In this document: one piece after another, positions 19,443 through 28,738 of the stretch
How positions within the stretch are numbered: the stretch's first letter is position 1
How the letters are laid out: each line of letters starts with the position of its first letter
Assembly: GCA_922989275.2 (NCBI GenBank)
Contig: OV277867.1
Coordinates: forward strand, 41,840,070-41,904,069
DNA from: Gari tellinella
Taxonomy: Eukaryota > Mollusca > Bivalvia > Cardiida > Psammobiidae
DNA: 64,000 bases
Reading direction: 5' to 3'
Made by a program: the position numbers and the translations under genes
The notes under the pieces: model-generated
The model's input: only the letters and a program-made list of their open reading frames with translations
Database searches by the model: none
What the model was told of the DNA's origin: nothing

Positions 19443-19690
19443 CAGTGGAGAATCTGTTATTCTTTCCCAAAAAACGCGTTTACGCTAAAACTATTATTTG
19501 CAGTGCAAACAGTTTGGAGCCAGACCAGACGCCGGGTAACCCGGCGTCTGATCAGGCTCCAAACTGTTTGCCACCAAGATAAACAAGAATTATCAGAATT
19601 GTCTAAAAGTTGTTCTTTTCTACGCTTTAGTGTTTTGCGTTTGCGTACGTTTGCGTTTAAACGGGAAAGAATAACAGATTCTCCACTGTA
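19441..19690 (-). mobile_element. Family A MITE, CTG-end subtype, in a 41-bp duplication
   Basis: TACAGTGGAGAATCTGTTAT to AACAGATTCTCCACTGTA in reverse orientation. Interior and hairpin complete. The flanks are long direct repeats instead of only the usual TA. Confidence 0.93.
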
Positions 19691-19729
19691 GAAAATAAGT
19701 GTGCAACATTGAATTACGCCATTGAGATA
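19689..19729. repeat. 41-bp direct repeat, right copy
   Basis: Starts with the terminal TA of the element; two substitutions relative to the left copy (A/G and T/C). Confidence 0.95.
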
Positions 19730-19826
19730 AGCACGTTATAACAGATTAAGAGCATTATCTGTGAACCTATTCCTCTAATTTATCGTTTGCATTACAATTG
19801 CCGACTGCAAAAAAACACATTAGATC

Positions 19827-20084
19827 TACAGTGCTCCCTCCCTACAACGGCCATCCCAACAAAGATTCCCGCCTTATAACGATCCTTGCCACAGTCCCTA
19901 TAAACAGGACAATTATGTCTTACGCTTTTATAATACTGCTGCAATACTGTCTGCCTAAAATTGTCGTCTGCTGTTTTTCTCAAAGTTACATATAAGTGGG
20001 CATTTTGAGAGAAGAAACATAATAGCGAGTGACAAACGCGTCACGCGGCGTCTTATCTGCATTCAAGCTGTTGCGTGAAGAGAG
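19827..20084 (+). mobile_element. Family B MITE, right-truncated
   Basis: TACAGTGCTCCCTCCCTAC through the GTCGTCTGC pair. The hairpin left arm is missing (GTGACAAACGCGTCACGC), and the sequence stops after the right arm GCATTCAAGCTGTT. Confidence 0.8.
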
Positions 20085-20125
20085 TTAAACACTTTCGTTT
20101 GACTTTTTGTTATACAACAACAGCC

Positions 20126-20225
20126 CTTCCAAGAACGATTTCCTCCTTCCAGCAAATGCTTGCCACTGTTCCCCAAACATACAATCACAGATATACTGCT
20201 TAATATTGGAAATAAAGGACTGTTT
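20126..20225 (+). mobile_element. Family B left-part fragment
   Basis: CAACAGCCCTTCCAAGAACG and GCCACTGTTCCCCAAACATA repeat the first 100 bp of family B without TIR. Confidence 0.65.
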
Positions 20226-20289
20226 TAATTTTTTTTGACTATATCTGTCGTATTAACAAAATATGATATTTGCCCATTGCACTGACATT

Positions 20290-20560
20290 TTAGCTCACCA
20301 TATAATGCTCAAGGTGAGTTTTTGGAATATCCACCATGTACGTCGTCTGTCGTCCGTTCATCTGTCCTTCAACAATTGCAAACAACTTCTCATGGTAGCC
20401 AGACTTCATCAGAAGCATCAATAGGGTGGGAAATGAAAATTTGTGAAATGAAAATGGATGAGATAATTTGTCTGGTTGCCATAGCAACCGTGCACGATAT
20501 CTGGAAAATCGGCTACTCCGAATTTACAGGTCCAATTTCAATTTGGTTTTGACCAAACTG
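20290..20560 (-). mobile_element. GCTCACC-type tandem-core element end (HINE-like)
   Basis: TTTAGCTCACCATATAATGC pairs with GCTCAAGGTGAG as a terminal hairpin, followed by TCGTCTGTCGTCCGTTCATC, a degenerate GTCC run, and CAACAATTGCAAACAACTTC. This order (hairpin, GTCC run, core) is a widespread molluscan repeat I recognise. The far boundary is not visible. Confidence 0.65.
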
Positions 20561-21780
20561 TTTTTAAAATGTACTTTAAAAATTGTTCAAATTGTAGGAC
20601 CAACTTAAGAGTTCTCTAGGGTCCGCACTTTCTGCCTTTAATTTCATTTTCTAGTAAGCGCCTCAGAGACTAATGACCTTTGTGTTTGTACTTGGTTTTG
20701 ATGTGTTCAGTAAATATTAAGTTAAAATGTACCCATTTCATACTATATTAAATGTACCAGATACTCATGTTTTCATGTTTCTCAACAAGATAACATAATA
20801 GTATGGCTGCTTTGTCTAGCCTTACCACAGCATGACCCCCAACGGTTTAGGAATGCAACTCATGAACTCAATAACGAGAGTGTGTTGGGGTATAATAAAG
20901 ATAATGGTGAGTTTTCACAAAGTGTTAATTGGGAAATATCGAACGTCGTATGATGGAATTTACATATAGAAATACTTTTACAATGTAGTTTTTATTCATA
21001 TACAACGCGTAGTGTTTATAACTATTTGCACCCTAAAACTTACTTTCATCTTTGTATCAACATAAAATATTTACCAAAATTTAAAAAGATCGGAACAATG
21101 CTAAGTATTGCTGAAAAACACCAAATTAATTTACATGATTCATTAAAACAAAGCTTATAATTATGCCCGTCCGTATACCACATGGCTACCAGTTATAATT
21201 GTTCTGTGTTGTCGGTATTTATAAATAGCGTTTTACGTCACTTCCGGGCAACAGAAAACGTCAAAATATCCCTGTCTCTGCACAACTGAAAGAACATTCC
21301 TGTTCTGCATATCACAGAATTTATTTAAAGCATCATCAAACCTTAAGATTATACTTAACACGAGTAAAAGAGACGGATCTCGATTCTAATATCTTGGGAA
21401 AATATGTGACAAATGTCCTTGTATTTCATAAAAATGACGCGAGACAAATGTGCTTTGTTGTCCCTTAGAAATTTTTATCGAAGCACATTTGTCACATTAA
21501 TGTGGTTTGTCGGTAAGACATTTGCGGTCCCATTTGTCTCACGTGAGACAAGAACGACCGCATCGGTCTTACGTGAGACAATGCTCCTACATAGCATACT
21601 GTATCACTTTTTATGAAAAGTTAGACTTGCACAGCAGCAATATGAATACTAATCAGTTCTGATCCTGGCTCCACGCCGAATTACAGGATGCGTCTGATCT
21701 GAAAAAAAAACAACCTTTGGCAAATGCAAGTCAATGAGCGGTTGTTCGGACCGTCAGCTGATTTCAAGTTTCAGGAGTTA
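20561..21780. other. Spacer with a promoter-like motif and a small inverted-repeat patch
   Basis: No gene supported. Inverted words GACAAATGTGCTTTG and AAGCACATTTGTC (21440-21494) and CATTTGTCTCACGTGAGACA (21531-21550) make a local hairpin-rich patch. A possible CRE/ETS composite lies at 21233. Confidence 0.5.
21233..21256. promoter_or_regulatory. CRE/ETS-like composite motif
   Basis: TTTTACGTCACTTCCGGGCA joins a CREB/ATF-like TTACGTCA to an ETS-like ACTTCCGG. This pair is common in animal promoters. No downstream gene start is recognised, so the function is only a possibility. Confidence 0.3.
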
Positions 21781-21785
21781 ATGAG

Positions 21786-22171
21786 GTAAAGATTCTCATC
21801 ATTATTTATTGAACCATAGGTACACACAGGCTTCACTGTTTGCAAAACATTGACAACACATTAACCCTTAACCTTTACCCATAGCCTGTTTCTAATTTTG
21901 AAGAGGTGCATAGTCATTAACGCAGGTTGAAAGTAAAGCAGAATGCGCCTTAATGGGCATTCTACATTACTTTCAGCCTCCTCTAAGCTAACATTATGCT
22001 AGAATATAGAAAATATATCTTATGGTACATGTTTATGACTGTATTGGAACTATTTCCTTCAATGGAGGAATACTTGAATGTGCTAAAAGGCGTTTCTATG
22101 GGAAAAAATCGACTGAACTAAATTGAAAACTGGAACTGTCCATTTGAAGTTTCAGGGAGGAAATGCTTAAC
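21786..22171 (+). mobile_element. Family D MITE hosting a family C insertion
   Basis: Left of the C element lies GGCTTCACTGTTTGCAAAAC, the family D hairpin exit. Right of it lies GAACTAAATTGAAAACTGG with ACTGTCCATTTGAAGTTTC, the family D right third. The two D parts join collinearly if the C element is removed. Confidence 0.65.
21861..22112 (+). mobile_element. Family C MITE
   Basis: TTAACCCTTAACCTTTACCC to GGCGTTTCTATGGG. Hairpin AAGCAGAATGCGCCTTAATG present. Lies inside a family D element. Confidence 0.85.
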
Positions 22172-22333
22172 ATAAGTTGTATTAATTATACTAGTATATA
22201 GACTCCAGTCAATGTGTAGTATAGAAAGTAACTAAGTGTATGTTACATATTCTGAAGAGTTAACAGATACTAAAGTTACTAGCATACATGTATACGAACC
22301 ATACCTGTTCAACCTGCTTTCAATCAAATACTC

Positions 22334-22527
22334 TTAACCCATTTGTGTCTAGTGTCCAATAACAGGGACACAGGCAAACAGGGTCTACACTTTTTGCTGA
22401 TAAAATTGTTAATATATAAAAGAGAAAGAAAATGAAAAAAAATAGACCAGGCGCCCCTTACATCAAAATAGACTAATCCAATATATATGCATGGAATAGT
22501 ACATGGCCTGGGCGCCAATGATTTAAA
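22334..22527 (+). mobile_element. Family N MITE, diverged
   Basis: TTAACCCATTTGTGTCTAGT to GGGCGCCAATGAT, sharing AAAATGAAAAAAAATAGACC and ACTAATCCAATATATATGCA with the better copy at 59931. Only one hairpin arm (CAAACAGGGTCTACAC) survives. Confidence 0.7.
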
Positions 22528-22552
22528 TACCAATGAACCTTTCTAGTTCTCT

Positions 22553-22763
22553 TTAACGCATTGAACCCTAGCGACGAGTATACTCGTCCGTGTACCTTTG
22601 AATATACACAAGCAGTAATTAAAGGAGTCCTCTGATAAAGGTCTGCACATTTTTTCTCTTTTTACAGAGAAGTTGAGAAAACAAACCCTAAAAAGTCAAA
22701 ATAGACTAGACTTAATTGAAAGCTGGAGCTGTCCATTCAAAATTTCAGGAGTGAATGAGTTAA
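22553..22763 (+). mobile_element. Family D MITE, hairpin eroded
   Basis: TTAACGCATTGAACCCTAGC to GGAGTGAATGAGTTAA. Palindrome GACGAGTATACTCGTC kept. The hairpin is reduced to AAAGGAGTCCTCTGATAAAG. Confidence 0.8.
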
Positions 22764-22811
22764 GAATGGCGTGTTGTTCATTATATTGGGAGGTCTGACT
22801 CATTACCAATG

Positions 22812-23030
22812 TACAGTGCTCCCTCTCTACAACAACACCCAATTGGAGACAAAGAGTGAGTGTGTGTGTGTGTGTGTTATTCGGAGGGAGTTGTCATAGG
22901 GAGGCAAAATTAATACTTTTAGAGTGCTGAACATGACTTGGCTTACATTTGCATTTTATGGTTTACAGTTTGAACCCAGATCAGACGCCGCGTAACGCAT
23001 TATGTGGCATATTATCAGAGTCGTCTCCAC
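22812..23030 (-). mobile_element. Family B MITE, truncated, with internal (GT)n
   Basis: TACAGTGCTCCCTCTCTACA, then a GT microsatellite where other copies read GATTGTGTGCG, then GGAGGGAGTTGTCATAGGGA and a broken hairpin. It ends before the GTCTGC part. Confidence 0.82.
22855..22879. repeat. (GT)n microsatellite inside family B
   Basis: GAGTGAGTGTGTGTGTGTGT at the position of a 7-bp TGTGTGC seed in sibling copies. Confidence 0.92.
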
Positions 23031-23081
23031 TGTTTGACTATGTCCTATACATAGGATCATGGACACAACAGGGTTAACCAT

Positions 23082-23430
23082 AGGCATATACGACACCCAG
23101 TGGGAGACACAGATTGTGTGCGTTGTTCGGAGGGAGTCGTTTTAGGGAGGGAACATATTTTACATTTGCAAACAGCTTGAATCAAGATCAGACGCCGCTT
23201 AACGCGGCGTTTAATCTGGATTCAAACTGTTTGTCACTCTTCATTAAGTTTTTTTCTGTCAAATGTCCAATATGTAACTTTGAGAAAAACAGCAGACGAC
23301 AACTTAAAGCAGAAGATATTACAGCTGTAAAATCGTTAGACATAATTGTCCTGTTTAGGGAACTGCGACATGGGTCGTTGTAAGGAGGGAGTCGCTGTTG
23401 GGAGGGATGTTGTAGAGAGGGAACACTGTA
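23082..23430 (-). mobile_element. Family B MITE
   Basis: The left end is degraded (ATACGACACCCAGTGGGAGA) and the right end is GAGAGGGAACACTGTA. Full hairpin (CTTGAATCAAGATCAGACGC), then ACAGCAGACGACAACTTAAA. Same orientation as the truncated copy about 50 bp before it. Confidence 0.87.
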
Positions 23431-23696
23431 ATTCGATACAATAAAGAAACAACATCTGTACAGTATATATAAAAAACATTTATTTAACATAGAAGTGAGG
23501 TTTGTGTTAGTAAAAAGGTGAAAGTATAGGTATAAAAAGACAAAAAACACAATCAAATAAAACGAACAAGTTAAACACTAAAACATGTTGATATACTTTA
23601 AAACATTGTGCTTTGTCAGAAGAAATTTGAGTATAACTCTTTCCCTGCCAATGGTGTACACAATTGCAATTGAGTATGAATCCAATTCAGGCGACA
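23431..23696. other. No recognised feature
   Basis: AT-rich spacer between a family B and a degenerate family A element. Confidence 0.5.
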
Positions 23697-24118
23697 AGTG
23701 CAGAAGTGAATAGGTTATTATTTCCTGTGTGAAAAAAACTAAACGTAAATGCAATGTAGGATATTGTACAAAATGACAGCTTTTTTGAAGAACAAAAGAA
23801 ATCTTTTAATCTGATTGGCAACCAGTTTGGAGACTGATCAGACGCCGGGTCACCCGGCGTCTGATCAGGCTCCAAACTGTTTGAAGTGGAAATAATACGT
23901 TTAACACAGAATTAATAAATTGTCGAAAATTACAACTCACTTGCTTAAATGTCTGACGATTTATTTAATCTGTGTGGCAAACAAGTTTGAGCCTGATCAG
24001 ACGCCGTGTTATCCCGGTATGTGATCTTGTTCAAAACTGTTTGCAATTGAAATACATGTAATGGATTTAGCATAAGGGTGTATATATATTGAGAAAGAGA
24101 AATGTCTTATGCACCGTA
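23697..24118 (+). mobile_element. Degenerate family A dimer (two hairpins)
   Basis: Two successive type-1 hairpins (23820-23885 and 23978-24050), each preceded by a TTTTAATCTG-like left context and followed by TGGAAATAATACG or TTGAAATACATG. The second unit lacks its own left terminus, so this looks like an internal tandem duplication of one A element. Confidence 0.65.
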
Positions 24119-24299
24119 ACCTAACGATCAGGGTACGTACTGTCGGTATTACTTTTGTTTGTAGACGAAAATGATAAGTAGAAGATTATGTGGCAGTGAA
24201 AGAGTTAAATACCAGAAGATAAAATTTGCAACAAGTACATTTAGAAATATACGGAAAGCATTTTATTTTCATAAAAATTTGTTAAATGAATTATTTTTT

Positions 24300-24520
24300 T
24301 TGAAAGCAGACGGCACTCTTTTTTAAATTGACCGTAAAACAATTTGAACCAATCCGCTGCCCTCTTTAAAAATGGCGTCTGTTTTTTTATTCTGAAATTT
24401 GAATTTGAGGTAAATTGGCAAAAAGTAATATTTTAATGAGTGTCAAACAGTTTGTATCCTGGTCAGACGCCGCGTTACGCGGCGTCTGATCAGGATACAA
24501 ACTGTTTGTAGATAAAAAAA
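24300..24520 (-). mobile_element. Family F MITE
   Basis: AAAGCAGACGGCACTC, then TGAGTGTCAAACAGTTTGTA and a perfect hairpin with apex GCCGCGTTACGCGGC. Outer ends eroded, with A/T homopolymers beyond the hairpin. Confidence 0.7.
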
Positions 24521-24705
24521 ATTTTTTTTTTTAACAAAATACTCTTTTTGTTCGCAGTTTGCATAAATCTTAAATACATGAGAACTGTCCCTCACACACA
24601 TTCAACGTTTTAGGTCAGTTACATCTTTTATAATACATGTACATACATCAGTTATAATTTCTTAACTAAAGACTCAATTGTTCTCAGAGTAAGGTAGTGA
24701 AGGAA

Positions 24706-24931
24706 TTAACTCTTTGCATGCTAGCGACGGATATGACTGCCACAGTGATTACCTTTGCAAACAGTTTGGATTCTGATGAGACGCCGCGTAACGCGGCGTC
24801 TCATCAGGATCCAAACTTTTTGACACTCTGACCATGTTTTGAAAAGAAGTTTTGAAAATTTTAATTTTAGTACAGTAGCAGACGACAATTGTTGCAGACG
24901 ACAAACAATTACACAGCATGCAAAGAGTTAA
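24706..24931 (+). mobile_element. Family F subtype (GCATGC ends), complete
   Basis: TTAACTCTTTGCATGCTAGC to CAGCATGCAAAGAGTTAA, perfect TTAA-bounded TIR. Hairpin GGATTCTGATGAGACGCCGC with complementary right arm, then AGCAGACGACAATTGTTGCA and a second GCAGACGAC. Ends differ from the TTTCACTGCCA type, but the interior is shared. Confidence 0.9.
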
Positions 24932-25027
24932 ACAGACTCTGAACGTCCCCGCTGCATGTAACAAGACATCAAAGTACTGAAAGCTTCAGCTATTGCAATC
25001 ACTTTAAACGCAGATTAATTTCTATTA

Positions 25028-25146
25028 TTAACCCTTTTACCAACAAGTGCGCCAAAGGGTGACCTTTTTCAAACAGTTTGTAACTGGTCAGACGCCGAGA
25101 TTCACAGCGTCTGATTAGCATCCAAACTGTTTGACACCCGTAAATA
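25028..25146 (+). mobile_element. Family F left half with type-1 hairpin
   Basis: TTAACCCTTTTACCAACAAG, GCGCCAAAGGGTGAC, hairpin CAAACAGTTTGTAACTGGTC..AGCATCCAAACTGTTTGACA. The GCAGACGAC part is absent; family C/E-type sequence follows directly. Confidence 0.75.
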
Positions 25147-25250
25147 TAGCCTGCTTTTAGTTTTAAAACAGGTGACATCTTAAAGCAAGCTGAACGTATT
25201 TAGCAGACTTTATACTTTCAGCTTACTTTAAGCTGCCATAAGTATGAATG
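25147..25250. repeat. Type-2 hairpin fused to an F half
   Basis: TATAGCCTGCTTTTAGTTTT, ACAGGTGACATCTTAAAGCA and the opposed TTACTTTAAGCTGCC are family C words. The hairpin apex is eroded. Confidence 0.7.
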
Positions 25251-25469
25251 AATACATTGAGGTTCTTATGGACTAATTGGTTAAAACAAGAGTATCACTC
25301 ACTCGCAAGAGTATCTGCATTTCAATCAGAAAAAAAAACATGAATATACATGCAATTCGGCTTCTTAATTTTACCCACACCGTAAACAATTTATTTTTGA
25401 AATCGTGCTTAGCATGGTATTGATAAACGTATTGTCGTATCACAGTATGTAAATTCGGTCGAAAATTTC

Positions 25470-25655
25470 ACTCTTATCTAACATATAGTGTCAGTTTTAT
25501 TTAACAAGAAAGGTTATTCTTATTTAACAGCACATTTCACTTTTATATAACAGCATACGTCCTTCCTATTTAACAGCAAATTTCTTTCTAATATTAACGG
25601 TTAATATCACTCTTATTTAACAGTGACGATGACTCTAATTTGACAGCAAATCTTA
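25470..25655 (+). repeat. Degenerate short tandem repeat
   Basis: CTCTTATTTAACAGC-like words recur roughly every 27-35 bases (near 25484, 25512, 25540, 25567, 25610 and 25635). An ancient minisatellite. Confidence 0.7.
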
Positions 25656-25683
25656 AAGGCATCATAGACATGATATTTATTTC

Positions 25684-25779
25684 TCGTACCTTCAGGTCTA
25701 TACTGTTTGCATAGGGCAAATGTGCGCTTCACTGGCACACTCTTTATAAATGCCAAGTATACTCATCGTTAGGGTTCTA
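25684..25779 (-). mobile_element. Family D fragment
   Basis: TATACTGTTTGCATAGGGCA, GGCACACTCTTTATAAATGC, then AAGTATACTCATCGTTAGGG: the hairpin exit to TIR part of D. Family A begins 5 bp later. Confidence 0.65.
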
Positions 25780-25784
25780 TATGA

Positions 25785-26035
25785 TACAGTGGAGAATCTG
25801 TTATTCTTTCCCAATAAACGCGTTTACGCTAAAACTATTATTTGCAGTGCAAACAGTTTGGAGCCAGATCAGACGCCGGGTAACCCGGCGTCTGATCAGG
25901 CTCCAAACTGTTTGCCACCAAGATAAACAAGAATTATCAGAATTGTCCAAAAGTTGTTCTTTTTCTACGTTTTAGTGCTTTGCGTTTGCGTACGTTTGCG
26001 TTTAAACGGGAAAGAATAACAGATTCTCCACTGTA
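25785..26035 (-). mobile_element. Family A MITE, CTG-end subtype
   Basis: TACAGTGGAGAATCTGTTAT to AACAGATTCTCCACTGTA; complete hairpin GCCGGGTAACCCGGC. Confidence 0.93.
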
Positions 26036-26074
26036 CGTAGATGATACCTTCATTGTTTCAGTTGAATTGTGATA

Positions 26075-26310
26075 ACTCATCTCTCTATATAACGACCACT
26101 AAAACGAAGGCTAATTGATTGTACTTTAAGCAGGTGACAGCTTAAACAATGAAACAGTAAAACAGAAAGCTCCTAAAGAAACAATCTGTTTTACTGTCAC
26201 ATTGCTTTAAGCAATTTAAGGACCTTTCTGTTTTACATTTACCTTGCTTTAAGCGGCAACCTCTTATAAACGCCTAACATTTTACACGTTTTTGACTCGT
26301 AACAGAGAGG
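26075..26310. mobile_element. Family E MITE, expanded
   Basis: CTCTCTATATAACGACCACT and GAAGGCTAATTGATTGTA to GTAACAGAGAGGTTTGTG. After the hairpin a second copy of CTTTCTGTTTTACATTTACC with TTGCTTTAAGC is present, i.e. the right arm is duplicated. Confidence 0.7.
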
Positions 26311-26311
26311 T

Positions 26312-26445
26312 TTGTGTGTGTCGAACATGTCCGAACTTCAAAGTTAAAAAAGTGGCTAACATATGTTTTATCTTTGAAACACGGAGATGTTCGACTCAAG
26401 CGTGTTTGGATTATCATGGTTCGACTGTATGTTCAGTATATATTA
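26312..26445 (+). mobile_element. Family K MITE
   Basis: GTCCGAACTTCAAAGTTAAA, CTTTGAAACACGGAGATG, TTCGACTCAAGCGTGTTTGG and GGTTCGACTGTA. Best copy of K here; TIR likely CAGTCGAAC. Confidence 0.6.
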
Positions 26446-26503
26446 ATCTATAATCATTATTATTGCAAATTAACAAAATGTGTAATTATTCAAATGCACA
26501 GAG

Positions 26504-26753
26504 CAGGGCTGCCATTTCTCCGGATTTTTCCTAAGTCTTCGGATCCCAGCAGATGATAGCTTAAAACAGGCTGAAAGTAAAGCAGAATGCGCCTTAAGGC
26601 GCATTCTGCTTTACTTTCAACCTGTTTTAAGCAGTCATGTGTCTTCAAAACAAAAAACAGACTATGGGGGTAAAGGTACGATTAGTAAAATTGCGTCTGG
26701 AAAATTGAAAATTGAAATGTTAGGATTTTTACGATCAACTTATGGCAGCCCTG
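26504..26753 (+). mobile_element. Family M MITE with type-2 hairpin
   Basis: CAGGGCTGCCATTTCTCCGG to ATGGCAGCCCTG. The centre is the family C hairpin almost unchanged (GAAAGTAAAGCAGAATGCGC, apex GCGCCTTAAGGCGC, then GTCATGTGTCTTC). Termini differ completely from C, so two families share one core. Confidence 0.85.
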
Positions 26754-26823
26754 GCAGAGATTCACCCTTTCCATGTCAGCAGTATATACTCGGTCGATTT
26801 TTGTGTCGATTTTAATTTTGGCT

Positions 26824-26987
26824 TTACATTTTTGATGTTTTTTCATTGCGCCTATTTCGTCCATTTTCTAAAGTCTCTAAACTTTGAAGGTGTGATTGTA
26901 CTTCCGGGTTTTCAAAAGGCCCTCTAACAGCTGAAGAGTTGTTGGTGTGGGTGTTGGTGTTGCCATCATAAGCGTCGTTCGAAACCC
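26824..26987 (-). CDS. Possible 3'-terminal exon (alternative: first exon start at 26864)
   Basis: On the minus strand TTCTATTTTCAG, a good 3' splice site, is followed by an open phase starting VSNDAYDGNTNTHTNNSS and ending RRNEKTSKM-stop, 53 full codons. Composition is hydrophilic and protein-like. In another frame an ATG in AAAATGGACG (26864) opens MDEIGAMKKHQKCKAKIKID and could be spliced at GGTGAATC near 26770, with ETS-like CCGGAAGT about 40 bp upstream. Both cannot be coding. The family M element lies just downstream. No family recognised. Confidence 0.3.
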
Positions 26988-27156
26988 CTGAAAATAGAAC
27001 ACGTAATTATAGTCTGTATATAGTATAGGTGTATTACATAATCATGTAAATATGGTTGATTTTCAGTTTTTTAAGACAGGCGGTAGCGTAATGCAGGAAA
27101 ACGAGAAACGCAGAATACTATATTTTTAGAATTTTTTTTGCGGCTTTACATGCGCA

Positions 27157-27407
27157 TTAACCCTTCCGGCATCCAAGTCGTGTAAAGTCGACTTTGCAAA
27201 CAGTTTGGGTCTTGATCAGACGCCGCGTAACGCGGTGATTGATCAGGATCCAAACTGTTTGACACTCGTTTCGATATTTCTTAAGTCATAATTATGACAT
27301 TGAAATTTACTTTGAAACGATCTTGCAAACAATACTTATAAAGCACGCGACAATTAAGCGGTGAAGGGGTATACATCTCACGATTAATTTGGTACCGAAA
27401 GAGTTAA
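27157..27407 (+). mobile_element. Family F MITE
   Basis: TTAACCCTTCCGGCATCC to TACCGAAAGAGTTAA. GTCGACTTTGCAAACAGTTT leads into a hairpin with apex GACGCCGCGTAACGCGGTGA. GCAGACGAC motifs degraded. Confidence 0.8.
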
Positions 27408-27694
27408 TCCTTGTCATGTCTATCGTTCACAAAAGTAGCTTTTAGTAAACTGTAAAGACCATGACGAGACCCTTCAATTTGTGGCGTCTTATCGGCGTCT
27501 CTGCTGGTTTAAGCTGTTTGAGTGAAATCTTCCAGCAACCAACAAGGGAGCGTTCAGTGCAATATTCAGGCATAAATGTGTCAAGCAGGAATCTGTAGTT
27601 AGTGACCTCTATGATTTATTACCATGGAAACATTTACAGGAGTTTGGTCCATTAAAAAGTTTGATGCCGCAAACGTACAGTAGATAAAATGTTA

Positions 27695-27838
27695 ATATTT
27701 TCTGTTTCTGCCATAACGTCATCAACGGTATACAATTATCGTCTGCTTTTAAATATCAAATTTAAAGTTTAGGTGTTTTGACTGAAAGAAATACTGAAAC
27801 GAGTGTTAAAAAGTTTAGACCCTGAGCAGACACCGCGG
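27695..27838 (-). mobile_element. Family F left half, broken in the hairpin
   Basis: CATAACGTCATCAACGGTAT, ATTATCGTCTGCTTTTAAAT, AACGAGTGTTAAAAAGTTTA, CCCTGAGCAGACACCGCG, then an abrupt switch to family A hairpin sequence. Confidence 0.75.
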
Positions 27839-27960
27839 CAAACAGTTTAGAGCCTGGTTAGACATCGGGATACCCGGCGTCTGATCTAGCTCCATGATTG
27901 TTTGCAATGGAAACAAACGTATTTATTAGGAACAAATGACGTAGTTGTCATTGTAATACT
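27839..27960 (+). mobile_element. Family A right half joined to the F half
   Basis: CAAACAGTTTAGAGCCTGGT, CCCGGCGTCTGATCTAGCTC, GTTTGCAATGG, AAACGTATTTATTAGG, and an eroded terminus. No left TIR. Confidence 0.7.
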
Positions 27961-28391
27961 ATGTCGACAACTGAAAACAGCCGTATATAATGAAAAGGAT
28001 TGGACAATAGATATGTATTATGTGAGTTCTTTAAAAGGTTGGTAAGCAGATACAATCGGCAGTTTTAATAAAAGACAAAAACAGAGTAACAAATTATGAC
28101 TATAAGGAACCAATTGGTGTGTTAGCAGAAAAAAGAATATATCCGATAGAAACGATATTTGGGGCATCAGTGTACATAATGGCGTTTAACAAATTATGAT
28201 CGGTTAAAATCATTCTCCAGAAAAAATCTAAATCTTAGTGATTTTGATTTTTTTCCAAACACTTTTTTTACTCCGACAAAAGTGGGGATATATCTTTGTT
28301 ATTTTACTTCGTTACATGCAACTTAAATAGTATGAACTAGAACAGCAGATACGAATGCTTCTGTGGTCGAGTAAAAGAAATGTGTATATTG
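27961..28391. other. No recognised feature
   Basis: AT-rich spacer. TTTCTATCGG-type words do not group into a family. Confidence 0.5.
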
Positions 28392-28738
28392 TAAAGCTCC
28401 CAAACTACAACAGCCATGCCAACAACGACTCCCTCCTTACAACAAGGCTTGTCGCTGACCCCCAAACAAGACAATTATGTCTAACGCTTTTACAGCTGCA
28501 ATATCGTTTGCTTTAAACTTTTTTTTCTTAAAATTACATACAATAGACATTTTGACAGAAGAAAAATAACGACGAGTGACAGTCAGCTTGAATCCAGATC
28601 AGACGCCGCGTTACGCGGCGTTTGATCTGGATTAACTGTAAGCCAAGTCTTAATTTTCCCTCTCGATACCGACATCCTCCGAACAACAGACACACTCTGT
28701 GTTTCCCACTAGCTGTCGTTATAGAGGGAGCACTGCAT
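28392..28738 (+). mobile_element. Family B MITE
   Basis: TAAAGCTCCCAAACTACAAC to TATAGAGGGAGCACTGCA. Hairpin GAATCCAGATCAGACGCCGC, right arm shortened before the AAGC part. Confidence 0.87.
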
